A stretch of DNA of 64,000 bases from an uncultured Oscillospiraceae bacterium (lineage in GTDB: Bacteria > Bacillota > Clostridia > Oscillospirales > Oscillospiraceae). The position numbers and the translations under genes were made by a program. Numbering within the stretch: position 1 is the stretch's first letter; every line of letters begins with the position of its first letter. Positions 1-6,915 of this stretch are shown here, one piece after another. The stretch spans positions 97,186 to 161,185 of the forward strand of contig CATLAL010000002.1 of the NCBI GenBank assembly GCA_949878425.1. The letters are read 5' to 3'. The notes beneath the pieces were generated by a model. That model was not told the DNA's origin. It did no database searches and saw nothing but the letters and a program-made list of their open reading frames with translations.

Positions 1-244
1 CTTCCTCCGCGGAGGCCGGCTCCCCGTAGTCGTACATCTCTCCCTCGCCGCTGATGGAGAGGATGCCGCTCAGCTCGTCCAGACTCCAGGTCAGCTCCTC
101 CCCGCAGCTGCCCTCCGTAACCGGCTCCGCCGCCGTCTCGGTATTCTCGCCGGCGTCCGCCGCCTCAGCCGCCAGAGCCTCCCCTGGCAGCAGTGACAGC
201 GCCATGGTCAGAGCCAGCAGGATGGACAGGAATCTCTTCTTCAT
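1..244 (-). CDS. Secreted BspA-like leucine-rich-repeat protein, N-terminal part (runs off the window)
   Basis: Only the first 81 codons are present; the gene continues beyond base 1. The start ATG at 244 follows an AGGGAGGATT ribosome site. Residues 1-26 form a classical signal peptide (MKKR, a hydrophobic core LSILLALTMALSLL, then ALAAE), so the product is exported. After an acidic Ala/Glu-rich linker comes GSCGEELTWSLDE followed by LSISGEGEMYDYG. That block is the usual preamble of surface leucine-rich-repeat (BspA/Treponema-type) proteins of gut Firmicutes. The repeats themselves would lie outside the window, so the family call rests on the preamble alone. Confidence 0.7.
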   Translation of the reverse strand, partial: MKKRFLSILLALTMALSLLPGEALAAEAADAGENTETAAEPVTEGSCGEELTWSLDELSGILSISGEGEMYDYGEPASAEE

Positions 245-473
245 TGGCAGAATCCTCCCTCATTGTGTATGCTTCTCCATTTTAATACGCGCCGCCCCGA
301 ATTGCAAGGAAAAAAACGGGGGCGCCGCCGCCCTCTCCGGCGGTCTCCGGGCTCCGGCGGCGCGGACTCTCTTTTCTATTGTCGGCCCGGGACGGCCCCT
401 CCTTAATAGCTCCCTATGGATAAAACCAACAGAAAACCCGGAAATTTCCCGCCAGACTTGCAAGGATCCGTTC

Positions 474-503
474 TTGACAAAAGCGCCGGGCCGGGGGTAG
501 GAT
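474..503 (+). promoter_or_regulatory. Likely sigma-A promoter of the methyltransferase gene
   Basis: TTGACA at 474-479, an 18-base spacer and TAGGAT at 498-503, about 45 bases before the methyltransferase start. The rest of the 302-base gap 245-546 holds only a GC-rich palindromic stretch (about 320-365) and no gene. Confidence 0.5.
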
Positions 504-546
504 AGAATGCATATTTATAATCTGTAGCAGCGAAGGGAGACGTCGT

Positions 547-1362
547 ATGGACCTGGAGAACCTGATGGAGACCTACCGGCAGCGGGGGGAGCGGGCCCTC
601 ATTGAGGCGCTGTACGCCGGGGGCTGGGAGGACCGCCGCCTGGCCAGCCAGGCCGGACGGGTGGAGTTTCTCACCACCATGCGGGTCCTGGCCGATTACC
701 TCCGCCCGGGTATAAAAATTCTGGACCTGGGGGCGGGCACCGGGGCCTACACCCTGCCCCTGGCGGACATGGGCTGCCAGGTGGACGCGGTGGAGCTGTC
801 GGAGGAGAACGCGGAGCTCCTCCGGGGCAAGGTCCGGCCCGGCCAGCGGGTCCGGGTGTTTTGCCAGAGCGCCGCGGACCTGGCGGACTTCCCCTCCGGG
901 GCCTACGACGTCGTCCTGGTGATGGGGCCCCTCTACCACCTCCACCAGCAGGCGGAGCGCCGGAGCTGCATCCGGGAGGCCCTCCGGGTGTGCAGGGAGG
1001 GGGGCGCCCTCCTCTTCGCCTATATTTCCAACGACATGGTCCCCCTCACCGAGTGCCAGTACCGGGATTTCTTCGGCCCGGAGGAGGCCGCCGCCTATGA
1101 CAGGGAGACCTTCCAGGTGGAGAACTTCCCCTTCGTCTTTCTCACCCTGGACGCCATGCGCCGGGAACTGGCGGAAAACGGCGTCCAGGTGCTCCGGGAG
1201 GTGGCCTCCGACGGGGTCAGCGAGCTCCTGGCCGGCACCATCAACGCCATGAGCCCCGCCAGCTACCAGGAGTACCTGCGCTACCACTTCTATTGCTGCG
1301 AAAAGCCGGAGATGCTGGGCCGCAGCAACCACCTGCTCTTCGTCGGCCGCGCCCGGGGGTGA
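547..1362 (+). CDS. Class I SAM-dependent methyltransferase
   Basis: 271 residues. The SAM-binding motif I, ILDLGAGTGAY, lies at residues 58-68 after a helical N-terminus; the acidic residue that would bind the ribose of SAM is E83 (AVELSEEN). The later VVLVMGPLYHL at 122-132 is the motif IV region. This is the Rossmann fold of small-molecule or unassigned class I methyltransferases; the substrate cannot be told from the sequence. The start is supported by GAAGGGAGA seven bases upstream. The gene stands alone between divergent and unrelated neighbours, has its own promoter, and its stop codon is followed within a few bases by an R1 double-hairpin repeat, which probably ends the transcript. 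Confidence 0.85.
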   Translation: MDLENLMETYRQRGERALIEALYAGGWEDRRLASQAGRVEFLTTMRVLADYLRPGIKILDLGAGTGAYTLPLADMGCQVDAVELSEENAELLRGKVRPGQRVRVFCQSAADLADFPSGAYDVVLVMGPLYHLHQQAERRSCIREALRVCREGGALLFAYISNDMVPLTECQYRDFFGPEEAAAYDRETFQVENFPFVFLTLDAMRRELAENGVQVLREVASDGVSELLAGTINAMSPASYQEYLRYHFYCCEKPEMLGRSNHLLFVGRARG

Positions 1363-1364
1363 GG

Positions 1365-1450
1365 GCATACATACTTTTTCTTTGTGAACAAAGAAAAAGT
1401 ATCAAAAAGAAAAACTTTTTGCGCGAAACGATCGTTTCGCTTGTGTTTTT
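1365..1450 (+). repeat. R1 double-hairpin repeat, copy A
   Basis: GCATACATACTTTTTCTTTG / CAAAGAAAAAGTATC makes a first hairpin with a TGAA loop. A short spacer CAAAAAGAAAAACTTTTTG and a second hairpin GCGAAACGATCGTTTCGC follow. The same layout occurs at 20567, 20679 (inverted), 32650, 54411, 55951 and 63939 (inverted). It begins three bases after the methyltransferase stop. Confidence 0.8.
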
Positions 1451-1513
1451 CCCTGCGAGATTTTAGTTTGAAAAACAGCGCCACACGATTCCTCAAGGAA
1501 GAAGGTACTATTC

Positions 1514-3610
1514 ATGAGCAATCAGAACGTATCCCAACTGTTCGGCAGCATGGTTTTTAACGAGGAGGTGATGCGCCAGAGGCTGTCCAGCACCTGCTAC
1601 CGGGCCTGGAAAAAGTGCGTCAGCGACGGCACGCCCCTGGAGCTGGAGACCGCCCACGAGATGGCCGCCGCCATGAAGGACTGGGCCATTGAGAAGGGGG
1701 CCACCCACTTTACCCACTGGTTCCAGCCCATGACCGGCTTCACCGCCGAGAAGCACGACAGCTTCATCACTCCCCAGGACTCCAGCCGGGTGCTGATGCA
1801 GTTCTCCGGCAAGGAGCTGGTACGGGGGGAGCCGGACGCCTCCTCCTTCCCCTCCGGGGGCCTCAGGGCCACCTTCGAGGCCCGGGGCTACACCGCCTGG
1901 GACCCCTCCGCCTTTGCCTTTATCAAGGACGGCAGCCTCTGCATCCCCACCATCTTCTGCTCCTACAGCGGCCAGGCCCTGGACAAGAAAACCCCCCTGC
2001 TGCGCTCCATGGAGGAGCTCTCCCGCCAGGCGGTACGGGTGCTGCGTCTGTTCGGGGACAGGAACGTGAAAAAGGTGATCAGCCAGGTGGGCCCGGAGCA
2101 GGAGTACTTCCTTATTGACAAGGACGTGTATAATAAGCGGGAGGACCTGATCCTCACCGGCCGCACCCTCTTCGGCGCCAAGCCCCCCAAGGGCCAGGAG
2201 CTGGAGGACCACTACTTCGGCACCATCAAGCCCCGCATCGCCGCCTATATGCGGGAGCTGGACGAGGAGCTGTGGAAGCTGGGCATTCTCGCCAAGACCA
2301 AGCACAACGAGGTGGCCCCCGCCCAGCACGAGCTGGCCCCCATCTACACCGACGCCAACACCGCCTGCGACCACAACCAGCTGACCATGGAGGTGATGAA
2401 GAAGGTGGCGGCCCGCCACAATATGGTCTGCCTCCTCCACGAGAAGCCCTTCGCCGGGGTCAACGGCTCCGGCAAGCACGACAACTGGTCCCTCTCCACC
2501 GACACGGGCATGAACCTCTTCAAGCCCGGATCCACCCCCAGTCAGAACGCCCGGTTCCTCCTCTTCCTCTCCGCCTTCATCAAGGGCGTGGACGAGTACC
2601 AGGACCTGCTGCGCTGCTCCGTGGCCAGCCCGGGCAACGACCACCGCCTGGGGGCCCAGGAGGCCCCGCCGGCCATTCTCTCCATCTTTCTGGGCGACGA
2701 GCTGACCGCTATCGTAGACGCCATTGTCCAAGACACGGAGTACGTGGACACCAGCAAGAAGATCCTCTCCATCGGCGTGGACGCCCTGCCCCCCATCCCT
2801 CAGGACACCACGGACCGCAACCGGACCTCCCCCCTGGCCTTTACCGGCAACAAGTTCGAGTTCCGGATGCTGGGCTCCAGCCAGTCCATCTCCGGCCCCA
2901 ACGTGGCTCTCAACACCATCATGGCCGAGGAGCTCAGCCAGTTTGCCGACGCCCTGGAGGGGGCGGAGGACTTCAATAGCGCCCTCCACGACCTCATCCG
3001 CTCCACCCTCCGGGACCACCAGCGCATTATCTTCAACGGCAACGGCTACGAGGACGCCTGGGTGGAGGAGGCGGAAAAGCGTGGGCTCAGCAACCTGGCC
3101 TGCACCGCCGACGCCCTGGGGGCCTACCTCCAGCCCAAGCACATCCAGCTCTTCCAGAAGCACCGGGTTTTTACCGCGGAGGAGCTCTCCGCCCGCAACG
3201 AGATCCACCTCATGAACTACTGCGAGGTGGTGGGCATCGAGGCCCGCACCATGCTCGACATGGTCCGGCGCAGCATCTTCCCGGCGGTGTGCAAGTTCTC
3301 CGGGGAGACCGCCTCCGGGGTGGCGGCAAAGAAGAGCGTGCTGGCGGACCTGGACTGCTCCGACGAGGAGGCGCTGCTCCAGGACCTCTCCCGGCTCAGC
3401 GCCGAGATGATGCGCCAGACCCGGGCCCTGGATGAGGCCCTGGCCGCGCCGAAGGCCGCTAACGCCTACGAGGCCGCCCGCTACTACCGCTACACCGTGT
3501 TCGAGATCATGGGCCGGCTCCGGGCCGCCGTGGACGCCATGGAGGTGATCACCGCCGCCGAGGCCTGGCCTCTCCCGTCCTATACGGACCTCCTCTTCTC
3601 CATCCGATAA
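1514..3610 (+). CDS. glnN: Type III glutamine synthetase
   Basis: 698 residues, the usual length of GSIII (about 700), far longer than GSI or GSII. It joins glutamate and ammonia with ATP in the cytoplasm. The family pattern is clear: an N-terminal NVSQLFGSMVFNEEVM segment, the FTHWFQPMTG motif, the glutamate-binding stretch KHNEVAPAQHELAPIYTDAN, then CLLHEKPFAGVNGSGKHDNW in the active site and RTSPLAFTGNKFEFRMLGSS near the ATP/ammonia site. Translation starts at ATG 1514 behind AAGGAAGAAGG. It is monocistronic, with a strong hairpin terminator directly after it. Context gives no partner gene (no glnB or gltB nearby). Confidence 0.95.
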   Translation: MSNQNVSQLFGSMVFNEEVMRQRLSSTCYRAWKKCVSDGTPLELETAHEMAAAMKDWAIEKGATHFTHWFQPMTGFTAEKHDSFITPQDSSRVLMQFSGKELVRGEPDASSFPSGGLRATFEARGYTAWDPSAFAFIKDGSLCIPTIFCSYSGQALDKKTPLLRSMEELSRQAVRVLRLFGDRNVKKVISQVGPEQEYFLIDKDVYNKREDLILTGRTLFGAKPPKGQELEDHYFGTIKPRIAAYMRELDEELWKLGILAKTKHNEVAPAQHELAPIYTDANTACDHNQLTMEVMKKVAARHNMVCLLHEKPFAGVNGSGKHDNWSLSTDTGMNLFKPGSTPSQNARFLLFLSAFIKGVDEYQDLLRCSVASPGNDHRLGAQEAPPAILSIFLGDELTAIVDAIVQDTEYVDTSKKILSIGVDALPPIPQDTTDRNRTSPLAFTGNKFEFRMLGSSQSISGPNVALNTIMAEELSQFADALEGAEDFNSALHDLIRSTLRDHQRIIFNGNGYEDAWVEEAEKRGLSNLACTADALGAYLQPKHIQLFQKHRVFTAEELSARNEIHLMNYCEVVGIEARTMLDMVRRSIFPAVCKFSGETASGVAAKKSVLADLDCSDEEALLQDLSRLSAEMMRQTRALDEALAAPKAANAYEAARYYRYTVFEIMGRLRAAVDAMEVITAAEAWPLPSYTDLLFSIR

Positions 3611-3618
3611 CGCCAGAG

Positions 3619-3655
3619 GCGCCCCCGGAAGCCTGCTTCCGGGGGCGCTTAGTCC
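3619..3655 (+). terminator. Terminator after glnN
   Basis: GCGCCCCCGGAAG (3619-3631), CCTG loop, CTTCCGGGGGCGC (3636-3648): a perfect 13-bp stem nine bases after the stop, with a weak T-rich tail. Confidence 0.75.
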
Positions 3656-3664
3656 TGCTCTATC

Positions 3665-3763
3665 ATACCCGCAGCTGAGAACGAGTAAAAGTGGGCTCCG
3701 TCCCGTGGGCCGCGCTCTGCGCGGCTTAGGCTGGGGCGGCCCTAAACTTTACCGGTTTTTACA
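3665..3763. repeat. R2 repeat, copy a
   Basis: Starts CATACCCGCAGCTGAGAACG-AGTAAAAG and ends CTAAACTTTACCGGTTTTT. The ends are inverted relatives of each other. The middle is GGGCTCCGTCCCGTGGGCCG followed by a CTCTGCGCGGCTTAGG hairpin-rich block identical to copies at 31061 and 47955. The right end touches the ridA stop codon. Confidence 0.75.
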
Positions 3764-3767
3764 CATA

Positions 3768-4145
3768 TCATCTCACGGCGATGGCCTCGATCTCCACCAG
3801 AGCGTCCTTGGGGAGGCGGGCCACCTCCACGGCGCTGCGGGCCGGGGGGTTCTGGGGGAAGAAGGCGGCGTAGGCCTCGTTCATAGCGGCGAAGTCGTCC
3901 ATATTTTTGAGGAACACGGTGGTCTTGACCACGTGCTCCAGGGTCAGCCCCGCCTGGGCCAGGATGGCCTGGACGTTCAAAAGGGACTGGCGGGTCTGGC
4001 CGGCGACGCCGCCCTCCGCGAAAGCGCCGGTGGCGCTGTCCAGGGGCAGCTGGCCGGAGGTGATGACGAAGCTCCCGGCGTCCACCCCCTGGGAGTAGGG
4101 GCCGATGGCCGCGGGAGCGGCCTGTGTGGAAAGTATCCTGTGCAT
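3768..4145 (-). CDS. ridA: RidA family reactive intermediate deaminase
   Basis: 125 residues, the full length of the YjgF/YER057c/UK114 family. RidA hydrolyses reactive enamine/imine intermediates released by PLP enzymes such as threonine dehydratase. Visible hallmarks are GPYSQG (15-20), TSGQLPLD (29-36), the catalytic arginine R103 in PARSAVEVARLP, and the acidic E118/E120 near the C-terminus. The start ATG 4145 lies behind a TTTTAGGAGGAATG ribosome site. The gene is convergent with glnN, and its stop codon abuts an R2 repeat, so that repeat probably forms its 3' end. There is no sign of an operon partner. Confidence 0.93.
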   Translation of the reverse strand: MHRILSTQAAPAAIGPYSQGVDAGSFVITSGQLPLDSATGAFAEGGVAGQTRQSLLNVQAILAQAGLTLEHVVKTTVFLKNMDDFAAMNEAYAAFFPQNPPARSAVEVARLPKDALVEIEAIAVR

Positions 4146-4221
4146 GGGGCATTCCTCCTAAAATGGTTTGTTGACAGGTTGATTGTATCAAAATAGGCGG
4201 AAAAGTCAACCATCGCGTGGC

Positions 4222-4248
4222 GGAGCCGCCCCGGTAGGGGGCGGCTCC
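4222..4248 (-). terminator. Hairpin between acsB and ridA
   Basis: GGAGCCGCCCC, five-base loop, GGGGCGGCTCC: an 11-bp perfect stem 24 bases beyond the acsB stop. There is no clear U-tract, so termination is inferred from position. Confidence 0.5.
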
Positions 4249-4272
4249 ATGATTGATTTCAGGGGCGGCGGG

Positions 4273-6411
4273 TTACATCAGGGGCTCCAGCTGGAGCACG
4301 GGGTGGCCCTTCTCGGTGAGGAAGTTCAGAAGCTCCTCCGCGTCGGTGGTGACGGTCTCGTCGGCGATCATGTCGGAGAAGTTGTCGATCCCCAGCAGCT
4401 CCTTGGCCGTGGCGTTGAGGCGGTGGGATACGTCGTCCTTGAGCTCCTTGGGCATCCAGACGATGCGGGCAATGCCGCCCTCGGCGGCGGCGAATTTCTT
4501 GGAGGAGATGAAGTGGCGGCCGTGGCCCATGAAGCCCGGAGTCTGCACGCCGCCGCCGGTCATGGAGGCCAGCTCGCCGAAGGTCATGCCGGTGGGGGTC
4601 ATGCCCTTGAACTCCCGGTTGCAGATCACCAGGCCGTTGGACACCGGCTCAATGCCGCAGATGCACTCGAAGCAGCCGCAGCTGGTCATGGGGTCCTCCA
4701 TAATGGAGTACAGGCTCACGTGCTCCACCGCGCCCTGGGTGGCGGAGTGGACCATGCGGTCCACGTCGGGGTAGTAGCCCTTCTTCTCGTCGGTGCAGCC
4801 CTCCTTGCTGATGGGCTGGCAGGGGCCGGCGTCGTTGAGCTCCTTGGTGGCCTTGGCGTCCAGCCAGCTCACCGCGCCGCACAGGCCCAGACGCTCCGGC
4901 GTCACCACGCAGCAGTGGCTGGGGGCGAAGGACTGGCAGAGGATGCAGGTGTAGAACTTATCCACGCTCTCGTCGGTGAGGGAGCCCAGCCGGTCGTCCC
5001 GGGCGTTGTAGGCGGGCATGGCCTCCTCGTTGAGGATCTTCGTGGCCTTCTCCGGGTCGGTGACCAGGGTGACCTGGCACTTGTCCACCACCGCGTCGAA
5101 CTCATCCATAATCATGTTGTAGAGCACCTCGCCGAAGTGGCGCATGCGAAGGCCCTTGTCATAGGCGTCGTTGGAGACGCGGATGCGGAACTGATTGCGC
5201 TGGCCGGTGTGCATCACGCCCTCCATATAGTTGAACCAGGCGTGGATCTTCCGCTCGATGACGGACTCAAAGTCCTTCTGCATCTTGGCGCCGGCGACCT
5301 CGATGTAGGTGGCCAGGGCGTACTCCGTCTCGCCGCTGTCGATGTCCGGGCCGTCCACCACGATCTTGTGGTCCTCCACGGCGTCCATGTCCCGCATGGT
5401 GACCAGCTCGCAGGTGGTGTTCTTGCTGGACCAGAACTCCACCTTCATGTCCGCCTTGCGGATGATCTCCCCCTCGAAGGCGGCGGCAAAGGCCACGGGG
5501 ATGGGCAGCTCCTTGACCTTGATCTTGATGTTGCGCAGGGCCAGGGAGTGCTTGGCGGTCTCGTCGTGGTTCAAGACCGCCTCCAGCGCGCCGGGCACCT
5601 GGAGATCGCCGATGTCCTGGTCCACCACCACCGGGAAGCCCAGGGCGATGGCGCCCGCGCCGGCGGAGACCACCACCTCGCTGAGGGGGCCGAAGGTGTT
5701 GACAAAGGCGGGAACCCGGTCCTTGGTATACTGGAGGAGGCCCGCCAGGTCGCCGGGCTGGACGTTGCCGAAGATCAGCGCCGCCCGGATGGCCACGGTC
5801 ACCACGTGGATGACGCTGGTGACATCGTGGCCCAGGGGCACCACCCGGAGCTCCAGGCCCATCTTCACGCCGGCCTCCAGGGCCTGCTCAATGCACTCGC
5901 CGATCATAAAGGTCAAAATGCCCTTGGACTGGTAGTCCTTGACCACCTTGGCCACATCGCCGGCCTCGGCGGCCTTGCCGATCACCACCGCCACGCCGGG
6001 GATGTCCCCGGTGACCAGGGGCACGCCCAGGGAGCGGATGATGGGGTCGGGCACAAAGCCGATGCCGGAGTCGTCGGCGTAGGGGTCGCCGCCGCCCACG
6101 TACTTCAGGCCCTCGATGATCTCCGCGCCCACGGCGGTGGCGAGGCCGGCGTTCAGGGCCTGGCCAATGTCGTCCTGCCCCGTAATCAGGCTCTTGAGCA
6201 CGCCCACACAGGCGGGCAGGTCTCCCAGGGTCTTGACCTTCACGCCGGTGGCGGCGTAAATGGTGGGAAAGAAATAGGCGGTGTCAGGAAACGCTACGGG
6301 GGTTTCGGCGCCGTGCTTGGCAATGGCGTCGTTTACAGCTCCCTCGGTGAGGCCCGCCACAGCGTTTGAGCCGGCGTAGATCAGATCAGTTAAAGCGCTC
6401 ATGTTACTCAC
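4273..6411 (-). CDS. acsB: Acetyl-CoA synthase (CODH/ACS beta subunit)
   Basis: 712 residues. Acetyl-CoA synthase condenses CO, a corrinoid-bound methyl group and CoA at the A-cluster in the Wood-Ljungdahl pathway. All A-cluster ligands are present. C489, C492, C501 and C511 (in CILCQSFAPSHC and ERLGLC) correspond to C506/C509/C518/C528 of the Moorella enzyme, and C578-G-C580 (SCGCFECI) corresponds to the Ni-distal C595-G-C597; the offset is a constant 17. The domain that in Moorella contacts CODH is present at the N-terminus. The start is fixed by ACAGGAGGTTGTG. A good promoter lies upstream. No acsA, acsC, acsD, acsE or maturation gene occurs within the window, so the gene is separated from its pathway, which is unusual for acetogens. 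Confidence 0.95.
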   Translation of the reverse strand: MSNMSALTDLIYAGSNAVAGLTEGAVNDAIAKHGAETPVAFPDTAYFFPTIYAATGVKVKTLGDLPACVGVLKSLITGQDDIGQALNAGLATAVGAEIIEGLKYVGGGDPYADDSGIGFVPDPIIRSLGVPLVTGDIPGVAVVIGKAAEAGDVAKVVKDYQSKGILTFMIGECIEQALEAGVKMGLELRVVPLGHDVTSVIHVVTVAIRAALIFGNVQPGDLAGLLQYTKDRVPAFVNTFGPLSEVVVSAGAGAIALGFPVVVDQDIGDLQVPGALEAVLNHDETAKHSLALRNIKIKVKELPIPVAFAAAFEGEIIRKADMKVEFWSSKNTTCELVTMRDMDAVEDHKIVVDGPDIDSGETEYALATYIEVAGAKMQKDFESVIERKIHAWFNYMEGVMHTGQRNQFRIRVSNDAYDKGLRMRHFGEVLYNMIMDEFDAVVDKCQVTLVTDPEKATKILNEEAMPAYNARDDRLGSLTDESVDKFYTCILCQSFAPSHCCVVTPERLGLCGAVSWLDAKATKELNDAGPCQPISKEGCTDEKKGYYPDVDRMVHSATQGAVEHVSLYSIMEDPMTSCGCFECICGIEPVSNGLVICNREFKGMTPTGMTFGELASMTGGGVQTPGFMGHGRHFISSKKFAAAEGGIARIVWMPKELKDDVSHRLNATAKELLGIDNFSDMIADETVTTDAEELLNFLTEKGHPVLQLEPLM

Positions 6412-6473
6412 AACCTCCTGTCAATTTTGGGTGCTGGTTCACTACCCTTTAATATACCAAAATTTTCATGGGT

Positions 6474-6502
6474 TGTATAGCCTTTTTCGGTCGTTGTGTC
6501 AA
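6474..6502 (-). promoter_or_regulatory. Sigma-A promoter of acsB
   Basis: Minus strand: TTGACA (6502-6497), 17-base spacer, TATACA (6479-6474), about 60 bases before the acsB start. Confidence 0.7.
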
Positions 6503-6610
6503 AAAATTTTTTATCCCCCTGGGGGGGATGCCCGCCCCGCCCCCCCGGCCGGGCCTTGACAGGCTCTTTGCAACAGCGCAATCCGGGCCTTTTCAGGCTC
6601 CTTGGCGGCA

Positions 6611-6635
6611 GGAGGCCGCCGCGGTGCTTGGAAAA
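6611..6635 (+). repeat. Direct repeat, left flank of the ABC-exporter cassette
   Basis: GGAGGCCGCCGCGG-T-GCTTGGAAAA; identical except for one base to 8791-8815, exactly 2180 bases away. The preceding 30 bases (TTTTCAGGCTCCTTGGCGGC) are also loosely similar to those before the right copy. Confidence 0.75.
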
Positions 6636-6642
6636 AAGCCCC

Positions 6643-6671
6643 TTGAAAACTAAGCAGGACTATGCTATACT
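6643..6671 (+). promoter_or_regulatory. Sigma-A promoter of the ABC-exporter leader
   Basis: TTGAAA (6643-6648), 17-base spacer, TATACT (6666-6671). Transcription would start near 6680 and cross a 230-base leader before the exporter gene. Confidence 0.75.
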
Positions 6672-6689
6672 TAACAGCGTTAAAGTATA

Positions 6690-6849
6690 GGGGGTGAAGG
6701 GATGATCTGAGTTTCCTGTGACGTTTGGCATGACAGCAGCTTTGCGGCGGTGGCCGCTGTTTATTTGTTGTGCCGTTTCGCAGGAAAGCAGATCTCCTTT
6801 TGCTGACGATATGGCATGGCATGCCCTTTGGGATCGCTGTGGCCGTTTA
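6690..6849 (+). promoter_or_regulatory. Structured leader with small open frames upstream of the exporter
   Basis: A GGGGGTGAAGGG site precedes ATG-ATC-TGA at 6702 (a two-codon frame). A second frame begins ATG ACA GCA GCT TTG CGG CGG TGG at 6730 and reads MTAALRRWPLFICC. This second frame stays open through the terminator and is in phase with the exporter start at 6916. TTGCGGC at 6742-6748 can pair with GCCGCAA in the 5' arm of the terminator at 6855-6861, an obvious anti-terminator. The inference is translation-dependent attenuation, as in many antibiotic-inducible resistance genes. Confidence 0.55.
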
Positions 6850-6890
6850 TTCAGCCGCAAGGAGCTTCTTTCCTTGCGGCTGAATTTTTT
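6850..6890 (+). terminator. Intrinsic terminator (attenuator) before the exporter gene
   Basis: TTCAGCCGCAAGGA (6850-6863), 7-base loop, TCCTTGCGGCTGAA (6871-6884), then TTTTTT: a perfect 14-bp stem with a U-tract, 25 bases before the exporter start codon. It sits inside the transcription unit rather than at its end. Confidence 0.85.
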
Positions 6891-6915
6891 ATTTATATGG
6901 AGGAGCGGAAAGTCA

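Noticed and set aside
1508..3208. 566-codon open frame on the minus strand over glnN
   Set aside because: Antisense artefact of high GC; no ribosome site, His/Gly/Val-rich composition, and glnN on the other strand is unmistakable.
3665..3763. R2 copies considered as CRISPR repeats
   Set aside because: Copies are scattered singly over 60 kb, with no regular spacers and no cas genes.
6718..6915. N-terminal extension of the ABC exporter from GTG 6718 or ATG 6730
   Set aside because: It would translate through a perfect terminator hairpin; ATG 6916 has a strong ribosome site and gives a normal exporter N-terminus. Kept as a possible leader frame instead.
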